DNA of 64,000 bases from Streptomyces cellostaticus (lineage in GTDB: Bacteria; Actinomycetota; Actinomycetes; Streptomycetales; Streptomycetaceae): contig NZ_KQ948037.1 of the NCBI RefSeq assembly GCF_001513965.1, forward strand, positions 82,293 through 146,292, given 5' to 3'. Within the stretch, counting starts at the first letter, position 1, and every line of letters starts with the position of its first letter. The notes under the pieces were generated by a model. The model ran no database searches. It had not been told where the DNA came from and saw only the letters and a program-made list of their open reading frames with translations. This document shows, piece after piece, positions 7,758 to 17,206 of the stretch. The position numbers were made by a program, and so were the translations under genes.

Positions 7758-8941
7758 GCCCCGGATCCTACGTCCACCGAAGTGGCCGTGGGCACGCGGG
7801 CGACCAGCCGGAATCCGTGCTTGACCCGGCCCGCCTCCAGGGTCCCGTCCGCCTTCTCCAGACGCTCGGTCAGACCGGTCAGACCGTTGCCCGGGCCGGT
7901 GCCGGAGCCGCCGGATCCGTTGTCCTCGACGGAGAGTTCGAGGACCGGGCCGTCCAGGGTCTGGCGGCGCAGCAGCTGGACGACGCACTTGTCGGCGCCG
8001 CTGTGCCGGACCACGTTGGTGACCGCCTCGCGCAGCGCCCAGGCGAGGGCGGACTCGGCCTCCTCGGGGATGCCGGCGAGGTCGGGTTCGGCCGGGACCT
8101 CGGCCGCGACACCGGCGGCGGTCAGGGCGACCTGGGTGCCGGCGAGTTCTTCGGCCAGCCGGGGGCGGCGATAGCCCGTGACGGCCTCGCGGACGTCGAC
8201 CAGGGCCTGGCGGCTGACCTGTTCGATGTCGGCGACCTGCTGGGCCGCCTTGTCGGGGTGGTCGGGCAGCATCCGGCCGGCCAGCTCGCTCTTCAGCGTG
8301 ATCAGCGACAGCGAGTGGCCGAGCAGGTCGTGCAGGTCGCGGGCGAGGCGCAGCCGCTCCTCGTTGGCGGCGAGCTGGGCGACGGTGGCCCGGGCCTTGC
8401 GCAGCTCGATGGTCGTACGGACCAGTTGGCCGACGCCGGTCATGGCGAAGCCGATGAGCAGGGTCAGCAGGAGCAGGTTGCGCGCCTCCTGCTCGTCGGA
8501 GTGCAGTCCGACGAGGTACATCGTGACGGCACTGGCCGGGATGGCCCCGTAGGCGGCCCGCAACGGCAGGGTCGCCCCGCAGGCCACCGAAAGGTAGATG
8601 AACAGTCCCAGCCAGGCGCTGCCGAGGGTGTAGGCCAGCACGGGAGCCAGGATGCCGAGGACCGCGATCAGGGTGACGACGATCCGTGCGGAGAACGGCC
8701 GGCCCATGTTCCGGAAGACCAGCGACAGGTAGGCCGCGACGAACGCGGCGAGGCCGAGCGAGCCGGCCACGGTGGCGCCGGTGGTGTGGTCGCCGTTGAC
8801 CAGGTCGTGGATGGGCGAGCTGAGGAAGACCAGCCAGACACCGATCCACAGCACCTTGACCGTCAGCTCGCGCCGGTTGCGGGGCGGCCAGCCCACGGGC
8901 GCGTGCTCCGGGGCGCCCGCTTCCCGGTCTTCCGTCATCAT
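7754..8941 (-). CDS. DesK/NarX-type membrane sensor histidine kinase
   Basis: 395 residues. The first ~175 carry five to six membrane helices (about 31-48, 56-76, 86-106, 108-125, 155-173) with almost no external sensor domain, as in DesK. The HisKA_3 dimerisation box is RLRLARDLHDLLGHSLSL with H204 as phospho-acceptor. The ATPase domain has ALREAVTNVVRHS (N-box) and SVEDNGSGGSGTGPGNGLTGLTERL (G-boxes). Start ATG 8941 (or 8938) lies 2 nt after the permease stop. A four-nt overlap joins it to the response regulator. It probably senses membrane stress or a compound exported by the linked ABC transporter (inference from context). Confidence 0.92.
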   Translation of the reverse strand: MMTEDREAGAPEHAPVGWPPRNRRELTVKVLWIGVWLVFLSSPIHDLVNGDHTTGATVAGSLGLAAFVAAYLSLVFRNMGRPFSARIVVTLIAVLGILAPVLAYTLGSAWLGLFIYLSVACGATLPLRAAYGAIPASAVTMYLVGLHSDEQEARNLLLLTLLIGFAMTGVGQLVRTTIELRKARATVAQLAANEERLRLARDLHDLLGHSLSLITLKSELAGRMLPDHPDKAAQQVADIEQVSRQALVDVREAVTGYRRPRLAEELAGTQVALTAAGVAAEVPAEPDLAGIPEEAESALAWALREAVTNVVRHSGADKCVVQLLRRQTLDGPVLELSVEDNGSGGSGTGPGNGLTGLTERLEKADGTLEAGRVKHGFRLVARVPTATSVDVGSGA

Positions 8942-8943
8942 GC

Positions 8944-9702
8944 TCACGCCTTCAGCGTGTCCTTCCGGTACAGCCAGGCCGCGCCGCCCGAGAAGAGGAC
9001 GAAGTAGACGGCGAGGATGGCGATGTCCGTCGCGTGCGGGGCCTGGCTCTGTTCGATCGCCTGCCCCAGTGCAGCGTACGCGTGCGTGGGCAGCCACTTG
9101 GCGATGTCCTGCAGGACCTGCGGGAAGGTCGTGGACGGCATCCACAGGCCGCCGAGGATCGACAGACCGAAGTAGACGATCATCGTGATGGGCCGGACCG
9201 CGTCCCCGGAGGCGACGTAGCCGATGGCGACGCCGAGCGCGGCGAAGACGAGGCTGCCCGCCCAGATGACGCCGACGAGGGCGAGCCACTGCCAGGCGTC
9301 CAGGCGTACGTGCTTGATGGCGGCGGCGGCGATGAACACCACGATGATCGACGGCAGGCTCACCACGGCCGCGCTGGCGGTCTTGGCGAGGACATAGCCG
9401 CGCCCGGGCAGCGGGGTCAGCCGCAGCTGCCGTACCCAGCCGCTCTCGCGCTCCTTGGCGATGCGCTCGCTGTTGCCCATCAGGACGGCGGTCAGGGCGC
9501 CGAAGGAGGCCATGGAGACCATCAGGTAGGTGGCGACGGTCAGTCCGGTGTCGCTGACCTTCTCGTTCGAGCCGGAGCTGCTCGAAAAGATCAGGTAGAT
9601 GATCGCCGGGTAGAGCACCGAGAAGAACAGGAACTTCTTGTTACGCAGGGCGCGGGCGAGTTCGAGCTTGATCAGGGCCTGCGTGGCAAATGTGTTCAGC
9701 AT
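8944..9702 (-). CDS. ABC-2 type exporter permease
   Basis: 252 residues with six predicted membrane helices. The N-terminus RNKKFLFFSVLYPAIIYLIF and the internal GNSERIAKERESGWVRQLRLTPLPGRGYVLAK loop are typical of ABC-2 permeases (the ERESGW..R element contacts the ATPase). It partners the upstream ATPase gene, whose stop codon it overlaps by 7 nt. The substrate is unknown; lipid, drug and peptide exporters share this architecture. Confidence 0.9.
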   Translation of the reverse strand: MLNTFATQALIKLELARALRNKKFLFFSVLYPAIIYLIFSSSSGSNEKVSDTGLTVATYLMVSMASFGALTAVLMGNSERIAKERESGWVRQLRLTPLPGRGYVLAKTASAAVVSLPSIIVVFIAAAAIKHVRLDAWQWLALVGVIWAGSLVFAALGVAIGYVASGDAVRPITMIVYFGLSILGGLWMPSTTFPQVLQDIAKWLPTHAYAALGQAIEQSQAPHATDIAILAVYFVLFSGGAAWLYRKDTLKA

Positions 9703-10628
9703 GACTGCTTGGCCTCCTCGGCCTCCGTGATGGCGACGAACGCCTGCTCCAGGCCGAGGCCGGCGACTTCGAGGTTGCGGGGGTAGACGCCGAGGCCGTA
9801 GAGGGCGCGGACGGTGGCGTCTGCGTCGGCGGACTGGATGCGGACGGTCTGGCCCGACACGTCGATGGAGGTGAGGAAGGGCAGGCCGCGCAGGGCGGGC
9901 TCGTCGATGTCGCCCTCCAGGTCGAAGGCGACCCTCCGGGCACCTGCCTTGGCCTTGATCTCGGCGGCGGTGCCGTCGGCGAGGAGCCGGCCGCGGTGCA
10001 GCACGAGGACCCGGTCGGCTATGGCGTCGGCCTCTTCGAGGTAGTGGGTGGCGAAGAGGACCGTACGGCCCTGGTCGGCCTGCTCGCGCATGGTGGCCCA
10101 GAAGGCTTGGCGGGCGGAGACGTCCATGCCGGTGGTCGGCTCGTCCAGGATGATCAGATCGCTGTCGCCGGCCGTGGCGAGGGCGAAGCGGACGCGCTGG
10201 GCCTGGCCGCCGGAGAGCTTGTTGACCTTGCGGTCGGCGATCTGGGTGATGCCCGCGCGGGCCATCACCTCCGCGGCCTTGTACGGCTTCGGGTGCAGGG
10301 AACAGGCCAGCTTCACCAGCTCGGCGACGGTGACGTCCTCCATCAGCCCGCCGCTCTGCAGCATGGCACCGACCCGCCCGGCGACGATCGCCTCGCGCGG
10401 GCCGGTGCCGAACACGTTCACCGTGCCGCTGTCGGCGTTCTTGAGGCCGAGGAGCAGATCGAGGGTGGTGGACTTGCCGGCCCCGTTCGGGCCGAGGAGG
10501 GCGACGGTCTCGCCCGGGTACAGCCGGAGCGAGAGCCCGTCGACGGCCCGCACGCTCCCGTACGTCTTGGTCACCTGGTCGAACCCGACCACCGGGGTGG
10601 TGGTGGCCGGTGCCGCTGTCGTTGTCAT
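9696..10628 (-). CDS. ABC exporter ATP-binding protein
   Basis: 310 residues from ATG 10628. An in-frame ATG at 10637 and open frame to 10718 are alternatives; GGAGGA sits only 1-2 nt before 10628, so the start is unsettled. Walker A GPNGAGKST, Q-loop LQSGG, signature KLSGGQAQRVRFAL, Walker B LIILDEPTTGMD and the H-loop ATHYLEEAD are all intact. The C-terminal 80 residues form the extra domain seen in drug/lantibiotic-type exporters. First gene of the ATPase-permease-kinase-regulator unit. Confidence 0.92.
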   Translation of the reverse strand: MTTTAAPATTTPVVGFDQVTKTYGSVRAVDGLSLRLYPGETVALLGPNGAGKSTTLDLLLGLKNADSGTVNVFGTGPREAIVAGRVGAMLQSGGLMEDVTVAELVKLACSLHPKPYKAAEVMARAGITQIADRKVNKLSGGQAQRVRFALATAGDSDLIILDEPTTGMDVSARQAFWATMREQADQGRTVLFATHYLEEADAIADRVLVLHRGRLLADGTAAEIKAKAGARRVAFDLEGDIDEPALRGLPFLTSIDVSGQTVRIQSADADATVRALYGLGVYPRNLEVAGLGLEQAFVAITEAEEAKQSC

Positions 10629-10722
10629 GTCCTCCATGCTGGCCGCCGGGGCCGGTGGCCCGGCAGTGTCGGCGGTCCTGGGTGCCGGATGACGGATGTC
10701 ATGCGGATCGGGTGACACACAC

Positions 10723-10760
10723 GAAGGGGCCGCCCGGCGGGTGTGCCGGGCGGCCCCTTC
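10723..10760 (-). terminator. Intrinsic-type hairpin after the VanW-like gene
   Basis: A 16-bp perfect stem (arms 10723-10738 and 10745-10760) with a 6-nt loop, 16 nt past the stop of the leftward gene ending at 10776. Very GC-rich with no U-run, as is common for Streptomyces terminators. Confidence 0.75.
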
Positions 10761-10775
10761 GAGGGCAGCAGCGTG

Positions 10776-13088
10776 CTAGCTCGGGTTCGTGGAGATGACG
10801 GCGACCCGGTTGGTCTTGCTGAGCAGCGCCTGGCGGAGGGCGATGTAGACCTCCTGCGGGGTGACCGGGGTCTTCTTGCCGTTGGCGCGGGTGATCAGTA
10901 CGCCGTTGAAGGTCCCGCCGTAGAGCTGCTTCAGGGCGGCCAGGTCGGGCTTGTCGACCAGCTTGCCGTCCGGAGTGGGCACCACCTTGAGGAACTTCCA
11001 GAGTGAGTTCTGCGGGCTCATCAGGACCGAGTGCGCCGCATCCGTCTGCACCCTCACCTTGCCCGACATCGCCGGCTCGGCGAACTCCTTCATCTCCCGG
11101 TCGACCTCGGCGTTCGACACCGTCGGCTGCTTGGTGGTCGTCGGGACGGTGACTGGGGCCGCCGTGCCGGTCTCCACCAGGGTGCGGTACGCCTGGGTGA
11201 CGGCCTGGGTCGACTGGGCCGCGTCGATGCCCTTGCCCGCCTTGCCGTACACGGCCACGGCCTTGCCGGCCTGGAAGGAGATGGTGCCGTCGGTGAGCGA
11301 GCCGGAGCCGCCGTCGGCCTGCTCGAGCGCGGCCTGGAGCTTCTCCTCGTCCACCGGCATGTCCGGCTCGACCACCCGCTTCTGCCCGAAGAGGGAGCCG
11401 ACCACCGAGACGGGGTTGTAGTCGCTCTTCGCGGCCCGGCTCACCGTGCTCTGGAAGTCGAACTGCAGGCCGGCCTTGTCCGGGGTGAGGGAGACCGTCT
11501 TGCCGCCCACGGACAGCTTCAGCGGCTTGTTCACCCGGCTGCCGAAGGCTTCGTCGAGCTTCTTGACGGCGTCGTCGCGGGTGCCGCCGCCGATGTCCAC
11601 GCCGAGCACGGTGGTGCCCTTGGGCACGTCGGTGTGGTTCATCAGCAGGCCGGCGCCGTAGGCACCTCCCGCGACGACGAACACGCCGACGCCGAGCAGC
11701 ACGAGCTTGCTGCGGCCCTTCTTCTTGGGCTTGGCCGCGGCCTTGGGCTGCGGGGCCGGATCGGGCAGCTTGGGCGCCGTGTGGGGCACCGGCCCGTCGG
11801 GGTGCGTGCCGGTGCCGAACGGGGAGTTCCCGGCGCCCGGGATGACCGGGATGCCGCTGGTGACGGTGTGTCCGGAGACGTTGTCCGGGGAGCGGTATCC
11901 GGGCGTGCCCGGCTCGGGGGCCGGCTTCTGCGGGGTGAGGATCGCGGTGTCGTCGCTGAGCCCCCCGCCCGGGACGCCGGGTCCCGCGAGGGCGCCGGGG
12001 GCGAGCGGGCCGCCCTGGCCGTTACGGCCGTGCGCGCCGCCGGGCAGGTGGTGGCTGCCCGTGTCGCCGTAGCCGCCAGGACCGTCGAAGGACTCGCCCA
12101 GGTCCCGGTCCAGGTCGCTGAGCGCGCTCCTCGGAGCGGCCTGCGGGGCGAACGGTCCGTCGCCGGTGACCGGGCCGCTGGTGGGGCCCGCCGGGCCCTG
12201 CGGGCCGCGGCCGCCCTGGCCGCTGCCCGCGTTGAAGCCACTGGACCCGCCGGGTCCGCCGGGACCGTTCGTCCCGCTTGCACCGGCGCTGCCGCCGCCC
12301 AGGCCGCTCTGTCCGCCGTTCTCCGAGAAGTACGGCAGATCGTCGCGGCTCGGTTCCTCGCTGCCGGGCGCGCCGGAACGGGAGCCGCCCAGCGGGCCCG
12401 CGGCCAGCGCCTCGGTGACGTCGAAGGAGCCGGTGCCGCCGCCGTGGCCCGGGGCCACGGGGCCGCCGGTGGCGCCGGGCAGGCCCGAGCCGTTCGTACC
12501 GCCGGGCCGGACGCCCGGCGCGCTCATGGAGCCGACCACACCACCGGGGCGGCCGCCGCCGGGGCGGGCGCCGGTGGCACCGGCCGCGCCGGAGGCACCC
12601 TGGCCACCGGGCCGGGCGCCCGGCGTGCTCGCGGCGGCTGCGGAACCGCCCGGCGTTCCGGCGCCGTTCGTGCCGCCGCCGCCCGGACCGCCCTTGGGCG
12701 CGCCGGACTTGCGGGGCGCGAACCAGTCGCTGGTCTTCTCCTCGGCCTGCGGCCCGGGCTCGGCGGGCGGCTCGACGGCGCCCGCGGGCGGCGCGGCGGC
12801 GGGGGCCGGCCGCGTCTCGGCGGGCGTGTCGTCCCCGACGGCCTCGCCGTCGGGGACGGGCTTGCGCACGACGACCGGCGGGATGGGCCGCGATCCGGGG
12901 ATGTTGATCCGGATCCGGGTCGTCAGCGTGGTCTCGGTCTTGCGTTCCTCCGGCCGGGCGGCCGAACGGCCCGCATCCGTACCGGCGTCGGAAGCCATGG
13001 GGGTGCCGTACGGCGGCGTCCCCGAGGGGTATGCGGCTCCGCCGCGCCCGTTGGGCCCGGAGGACGGAGTGTCAGTTTCACGACTCAA
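10776..13088 (-). CDS. VanW/PG-binding-4-type membrane protein with long Gly/Pro-rich N-terminus
   Basis: 770 residues from a TTG start, chosen because GGGAG lies 8 nt upstream. Residues 1-130 are polar and Pro-rich. About 130-450 are Gly/Pro/Asn/Ser-rich with collagen-like stretches (GPGGPGG, GPQGPAGP). A KKKGRSK stop-transfer-type cluster leads into one membrane helix (about 461-483). The extracytoplasmic part has two PG-binding-4-like repeats (TTVLGVDIGGGTRDDAVKKLDEAF; PVDEEKLQAALEQAD...) as found upstream of VanW or L,D-transpeptidase domains, but no catalytic transpeptidase motif follows. Positive-inside logic puts the Gly/Pro region in the cytoplasm. It probably links an envelope ligand to a cytoplasmic assembly; function unknown. 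Confidence 0.7.
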   Translation of the reverse strand: MSRETDTPSSGPNGRGGAAYPSGTPPYGTPMASDAGTDAGRSAARPEERKTETTLTTRIRINIPGSRPIPPVVVRKPVPDGEAVGDDTPAETRPAPAAAPPAGAVEPPAEPGPQAEEKTSDWFAPRKSGAPKGGPGGGGTNGAGTPGGSAAAASTPGARPGGQGASGAAGATGARPGGGRPGGVVGSMSAPGVRPGGTNGSGLPGATGGPVAPGHGGGTGSFDVTEALAAGPLGGSRSGAPGSEEPSRDDLPYFSENGGQSGLGGGSAGASGTNGPGGPGGSSGFNAGSGQGGRGPQGPAGPTSGPVTGDGPFAPQAAPRSALSDLDRDLGESFDGPGGYGDTGSHHLPGGAHGRNGQGGPLAPGALAGPGVPGGGLSDDTAILTPQKPAPEPGTPGYRSPDNVSGHTVTSGIPVIPGAGNSPFGTGTHPDGPVPHTAPKLPDPAPQPKAAAKPKKKGRSKLVLLGVGVFVVAGGAYGAGLLMNHTDVPKGTTVLGVDIGGGTRDDAVKKLDEAFGSRVNKPLKLSVGGKTVSLTPDKAGLQFDFQSTVSRAAKSDYNPVSVVGSLFGQKRVVEPDMPVDEEKLQAALEQADGGSGSLTDGTISFQAGKAVAVYGKAGKGIDAAQSTQAVTQAYRTLVETGTAAPVTVPTTTKQPTVSNAEVDREMKEFAEPAMSGKVRVQTDAAHSVLMSPQNSLWKFLKVVPTPDGKLVDKPDLAALKQLYGGTFNGVLITRANGKKTPVTPQEVYIALRQALLSKTNRVAVISTNPS

Positions 13089-13243
13089 GGCAGGTTCTCC
13101 CGGTTGGCTCCGCCGCCCGTTACGACCTCAGCGGGCAGCTCGGCGGCGCGCACCACCATACTGTCCACGTCTGGTGCGTATCCCATGACCGCCGCGGAAA
13201 CCCACACCGGACTCGCACGTGCGCCGCACAGCGAAGTGGTACG

Positions 13244-13660
13244 TCACTTGCCAAGTCGGACGGAGCCGCCGTCGGGTTGCCGACCGGGGGCAAGGGTGGC
13301 GCAGATCACAGCCACGGCCATACCACCGAGCAGGAAGAGGTAGGAGCCGCCTCCCGCGCCGAACAGGAAATCGCCCTCCGGACGGCTGGCGGTGAGCAGG
13401 AGAACGGTGAGGATCCAGCCGACGACCGGCGCGACCGCCCCGCCCCGGCCACCGAGCGCGTACGACCCGCCGACGAAGAGCCCGGCCGCGCCCGCGAGAG
13501 CGAGCAGCAGCCCGCCCGGGAACCAGGCGGCCTGCAGCAGGGCCCCGGCGAGCGCCACGAGCGCACCGAGCAGGAACAGCCCGAGGTAGGCGGCCGCCCG
13601 CCCGAGCGAGGGGAGCTGCAGCGGCTGGGCGAGCAGGGAGCCGCGTCCGCCCGTGCTCAT
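13244..13660 (-). CDS. DUF6113-like four-helix membrane protein
   Basis: 138 residues, almost entirely hydrophobic: four predicted membrane helices (about 21-42, 48-68, 75-92, 104-122) joined by Gly-rich turns. Its ATG overlaps the mshB stop (ATGA), so it is translationally coupled to the mycothiol gene. A membrane gene beside mshB is also found in mycobacteria. The role is unknown; the coupling suggests a link to mycothiol or MshB. Confidence 0.75.
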   Translation of the reverse strand: MSTGGRGSLLAQPLQLPSLGRAAAYLGLFLLGALVALAGALLQAAWFPGGLLLALAGAAGLFVGGSYALGGRGGAVAPVVGWILTVLLLTASRPEGDFLFGAGGGSYLFLLGGMAVAVICATLAPGRQPDGGSVRLGK

Positions 13661-14517
13661 GACGCCCCCTCGATGCCCGCGAACAGGTCGGTCTCCCCGG
13701 GCTGCGCCTCGCCGCGCACCAACTCGTAGTACTCGGTGGTGAACAGCGGCTGGGCCAGGTCGTTGGAGAGGGCGAAGTACGGCCGGCCGGGGGCGACCTC
13801 GATCTGGGTGACGTGGGCCCGCATCGCGGCGGCCTTGGCGGCTGCGTACGCGGTGCCGTCGACGGCGGTGGTGATCCGCTCGTCGTCGACCACGCCCGGT
13901 ACGTCGGCCACGGAGCCGCTCTTTTCGAACGGCAGGGTGGGCAGCTCGTCCTCGAGGCGGGCGAAGGCGGCCTCGGCGACGGAGCGCGGGACCCGGTTCC
14001 AGTAGACCTTGGCGATCCGGTGACCCCGTTCGGCCGCCAGTTCGGCGGCGCGCATGGCGACGCGGTGGGCCTGGATGTGGTCCGGATGGCCGTACCCGCC
14101 GTTGTCGTCGTAGGCGACCAGGACCTGTGGGCGGATCTCCAGGATCACCTCGGCGAGGGAGGCGGCGGCGGCGTCCACATCGGCCTGCCAGAAGCAGGCC
14201 GGGTCGTCGTTGTCCGCAATGCCCATCATCCCGGAGTCGCCGTAGCGGCCCGCGCCGCCGAGCAGCCGGGAGTCCTCGACGCCCAGCTCACGCAGGGCCG
14301 CGGCCAGCTCGCCCCGCCGGTGCGCGCCCAGGGCGGCACCAGTGAGATGCCGCGACTCGGACGGGATGACCTCCCCGCGCTCGCCCAGGGTGCAGGTGAC
14401 CAGGGTCACATGGGCACCCTCGGCCGCATACCTGGCCATGGTCGCGCCGTTGTTGATCGACTCGTCGTCCGGGTGCGCGTGCACCAGCAGCAGACGCCGG
14501 GCGGGCAGTTCCGTCAT
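13657..14517 (-). CDS. mshB: Mycothiol biosynthesis deacetylase MshB
   Basis: A zinc-dependent LmbE/PIG-L-family deacetylase, 286 residues, that removes acetyl from GlcNAc-inositol to give GlcN-inositol, the second step of mycothiol synthesis. The metal and catalytic residues are in place: H15-P-D-D18-E in VHAHPDDES, and Y142 and H147 in NGGYGHPDHIQAH. Position H147 coincides with the mycobacterial enzyme. ATG start. Cytosolic. It is followed by the overlapping DUF6113-like gene. Confidence 0.95.
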   Translation of the reverse strand: MTELPARRLLLVHAHPDDESINNGATMARYAAEGAHVTLVTCTLGERGEVIPSESRHLTGAALGAHRRGELAAALRELGVEDSRLLGGAGRYGDSGMMGIADNDDPACFWQADVDAAAASLAEVILEIRPQVLVAYDDNGGYGHPDHIQAHRVAMRAAELAAERGHRIAKVYWNRVPRSVAEAAFARLEDELPTLPFEKSGSVADVPGVVDDERITTAVDGTAYAAAKAAAMRAHVTQIEVAPGRPYFALSNDLAQPLFTTEYYELVRGEAQPGETDLFAGIEGAS

Positions 14518-14552
14518 GGGACCACCCTACGAGGTCCGTGCCGGGTCGGCCG

Positions 14553-14747
14553 TCAGAACTTGATGCTGCTGATCATGCTCGCGACGTTCGTCGTCAGCTC
14601 ACTGATCGTGGGGGCGACGGTCGAGGAGGCGAGGTAGAAGCCGAGCAGGACGCAGACCACCGCGTGGCCGCCCTTCAGCCCTGACCTCCTGATCAGCAGG
14701 AAGACGATGACCGCCAGCAGCACCACCGCCGAAATCGAGAGTGCCAC
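14553..14747 (-). CDS. Small two-helix membrane protein
   Basis: 64 residues from GTG 14747, preceded by an excellent GGAGGTGA six nt upstream, which supports this short gene. Two hydrophobic segments (4-20 and 30-47) are separated by RRSGLKGGH; the C-terminus is Ser/Thr-rich and ends SMISSIKF. It is the same strand as mshB, 35 nt upstream of it. Function unknown; it could be a small membrane regulator or a phage-holin-like protein. Confidence 0.7.
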   Translation of the reverse strand: MALSISAVVLLAVIVFLLIRRSGLKGGHAVVCVLLGFYLASSTVAPTISELTTNVASMISSIKF

Positions 14748-14951
14748 GGCGGCTCACCTCCAAAGATCCCAGGGACGCGGGGGGGGGTTCGGACTATGGG
14801 GGTTGTCACTCGGTTGTGGATCAGCAGAGCAAATCCATGCGCACGCCAGCGGGTTCATACCCACTCAGCGGTAGTGATCATAACTATCCGTACTCGCGCA
14901 TCGCTCGGCGCACGGCCGCACAAGGGGGCGCATGGCCAATATGGTCGGAGT

Positions 14952-17063
14952 ATGACGACCGAGGCTGACTCCTTCCCCCGTCGGCACGCCCGTACGCAGC
15001 GGTTCACGCTCGGCGCGCCGCGTGCGTTCACCGTGGCACCCGACGGTTCGCGTGTCGCATTCCTGCGTTCGAGCTCGGGCACGGACCGGGCCAACTCCCT
15101 GTGGATTCTTGATCCGACGGACGGCACGGAACGGCCGGCCGCCGACCCGCGCTCCCTCCTCCACGGCACCTCGGAACAGCTCTCGCCCGAGGAGCGGGCG
15201 CGCCGGGAGCGCAGCCGGGAGGGTGGTGCCGGCATCGTCGGCTATGCCACCGACGCGGCCGTGGAGTTGGCGTCTTTCGCCTTGTCGGGGCGGCTTTTCA
15301 CGGCCGAGCTGCGGGCCGGTACGGCACGCGAACTCCACGTCCCCGGCCCGGTGATCGACCCGCGGCCGTCGCCCGACGGGCGGCACGTGGCGTACGTCGC
15401 GCAGGGCACCCTGCGGGTGGTGGGCGCCGAGGGTGAGGGCGACCGGGCGCTGGCCGAGCCGGAGTCGGACGCGGTCACCTACGGACTGGCCGAGTTCATC
15501 GCGGCCGAGGAGATGGCGCGTTCGCGGGGCTTCTGGTGGGCCCCGCAGTCGGACCGGCTGCTGGTGGCGCGCGTGGACGACACGCCGGTGCGGCGGTGGT
15601 GGATCGCGGACCCGGCCCACCCCGAGCGTGAGCCACACCACGTCGCCTACCCCGCGGCGGGGACGGAGAACGCGGACGTACGCCTGTTCGTCGTCGGTCT
15701 CGGCGGGGAGCGCACGGAGGTCGTCTGGGACCGCGCACGCTACCCGTATCTGGCACGTGTGCACTGGTCAGAGGCGGGGGCGCCGCTGCTCCTGGTGCAG
15801 GCGCGAAACCAGCGCAGCCAGCTGTTCCTGGCGGTGGACCCGGACTCCGGGGCGACCCGGATGGTGCACGCCGACGAAGATCCAACATGGCTGGAACTTT
15901 TCGCCGGTGTGCCCTGCTGGAACCCGTCCGGGCAACTTGTCCGGATCGCGGACGAGGGCGGCGCACGCGTGCTCGCGGTGGGTGAACGTCCCTTGACGGG
16001 GCCACAGTTGCACATCCGTGCCGTGCTGGACGTGGGCCCCGGCGATGTGCTGGTCGCGGCGTCGGCGGGCGAGGAGGCCGAGTCCCCGCAGACCGGCGAG
16101 GTCCATGTCTACCGGGTGAACGAACTCGGCGTGGAGCGCGTGTCGCAGCAGCCCGGCGTGCACACGGCGGTGCGGGCCGGGGACGTGACGGTCCTGGTGT
16201 CCGCCACGCTCGACAGGCCGGGCTCGCGTGTCCAGGTGCTGCGTGACGGAAAACCGGCGGCGACTGTCCTGTCGTACGCCGAAGATCCCGGTTTGTCCCC
16301 CAGCGTGCACCTCACCGAGGGGGGCGCACGCCGAATTCCGTGCGCCGTGCTTATGCCTACGGACTACCCCGGCGACACGCCCCTTCCGGTCCTGCTCGAC
16401 CCCTACGGCGGTCCGCACGGCCCCCGCGTGGTGGCCGCGCACAACGCGCACCTGACCTCGCAGTGGTTCGCCGACCAGGGCTTCGCGGTCGTCGTCGCCG
16501 ACGGCCGGGGCACCCCCGGCCGCTCACCGGCCTGGGAGAAGGCGGTCCACCGCGACTTCACGCTCACCCTGGACGACCAGATCGAGGCCCTCCAGGACCT
16601 GGCCGGCCGCTACCCGCTGGACCTGTCCCGGGTGGCGATCCGCGGCTGGTCCTACGGCGGCTACCTGGCCGCCCTCGCCGTCCTGCGCCGCCCCGACGTC
16701 TTCCACGCGGGCATCGCCGGCGCCCCGGTCACCGACTGGCGTCTCTACGACACCCACTACACCGAGCGCTACCTGGGTGACCCGGAGAAGGACCCCGAGG
16801 CGTACGTCCGCAGCTCCCTGGTGACCGACGCGGGCCTGTCCTCCCCCGCCGAACCGCACCGCCCGCTGATGATCGTCCACGGCCTGGCCGACGACAACGT
16901 GGTGGCCGCCCACACCCTGCGCCTGTCCTCGGCACTGCTCGCCGCGGGCCGTCCGCACGAGGTGCTCCCGCTGTCCGGCGTCACCCATATGACCCCGCAG
17001 GAGCAGGTCGCGGAGAACCTGCTGCTGCTCCAGGTGGACTTCCTCAAGCGTTCGCTGGCATAA
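14952..17063 (+). CDS. S9-family (DPP4/prolyl oligopeptidase-like) serine peptidase
   Basis: 703 residues from ATG 14952. The frame is open to 14796, but that extension reads through intergenic sequence. The N-terminal half is a seven-blade-type propeller of the DPPIV_N family (FTLGAPRAFTVAPDGSRVAFLR; WWIADPAHPEREPHHVAYPAAG). The C-terminal hydrolase has catalytic S567 in GWSYGG, D647 in HGLADDN and H679 in GVTHM. It has no signal peptide, so it is cytosolic. It probably trims imported peptides, which fits its position at the edge of three peptide importers. GGAG is only 1 nt from the ATG, so translation may be weak or leaderless. Confidence 0.92.
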   Translation: MTTEADSFPRRHARTQRFTLGAPRAFTVAPDGSRVAFLRSSSGTDRANSLWILDPTDGTERPAADPRSLLHGTSEQLSPEERARRERSREGGAGIVGYATDAAVELASFALSGRLFTAELRAGTARELHVPGPVIDPRPSPDGRHVAYVAQGTLRVVGAEGEGDRALAEPESDAVTYGLAEFIAAEEMARSRGFWWAPQSDRLLVARVDDTPVRRWWIADPAHPEREPHHVAYPAAGTENADVRLFVVGLGGERTEVVWDRARYPYLARVHWSEAGAPLLLVQARNQRSQLFLAVDPDSGATRMVHADEDPTWLELFAGVPCWNPSGQLVRIADEGGARVLAVGERPLTGPQLHIRAVLDVGPGDVLVAASAGEEAESPQTGEVHVYRVNELGVERVSQQPGVHTAVRAGDVTVLVSATLDRPGSRVQVLRDGKPAATVLSYAEDPGLSPSVHLTEGGARRIPCAVLMPTDYPGDTPLPVLLDPYGGPHGPRVVAAHNAHLTSQWFADQGFAVVVADGRGTPGRSPAWEKAVHRDFTLTLDDQIEALQDLAGRYPLDLSRVAIRGWSYGGYLAALAVLRRPDVFHAGIAGAPVTDWRLYDTHYTERYLGDPEKDPEAYVRSSLVTDAGLSSPAEPHRPLMIVHGLADDNVVAAHTLRLSSALLAAGRPHEVLPLSGVTHMTPQEQVAENLLLLQVDFLKRSLA

Positions 17064-17170
17064 CCGCACAAACCGCCGTGAACTGCGTTTACACGCAGGC
17101 AACTTCACGGAAGCGGTACCGATATACGGACGCGCGAGGCTGAACAGCGTACGGCCGTGCGGGTGCCGTG

Positions 17171-17206
17171 AACGGGCCGGGATGCACCATGTCATCCCGG
17201 CCCGTT
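17171..17206 (-). terminator. Terminator hairpin of the leftmost peptide-importer operon
   Basis: A perfect 14-bp stem (arms 17171-17184 and 17193-17206) with an 8-nt loop. The right arm overlaps the last codons and stop of the ATPase gene ending at 17192. Confidence 0.75.

Noticed and set aside
11031..13343. A 770-codon open frame antisense to the VanW-like gene
   Set aside because: Its Arg/Ala/Gly-rich composition and lack of motifs mark it as a shadow of the Gly/Pro-rich gene.
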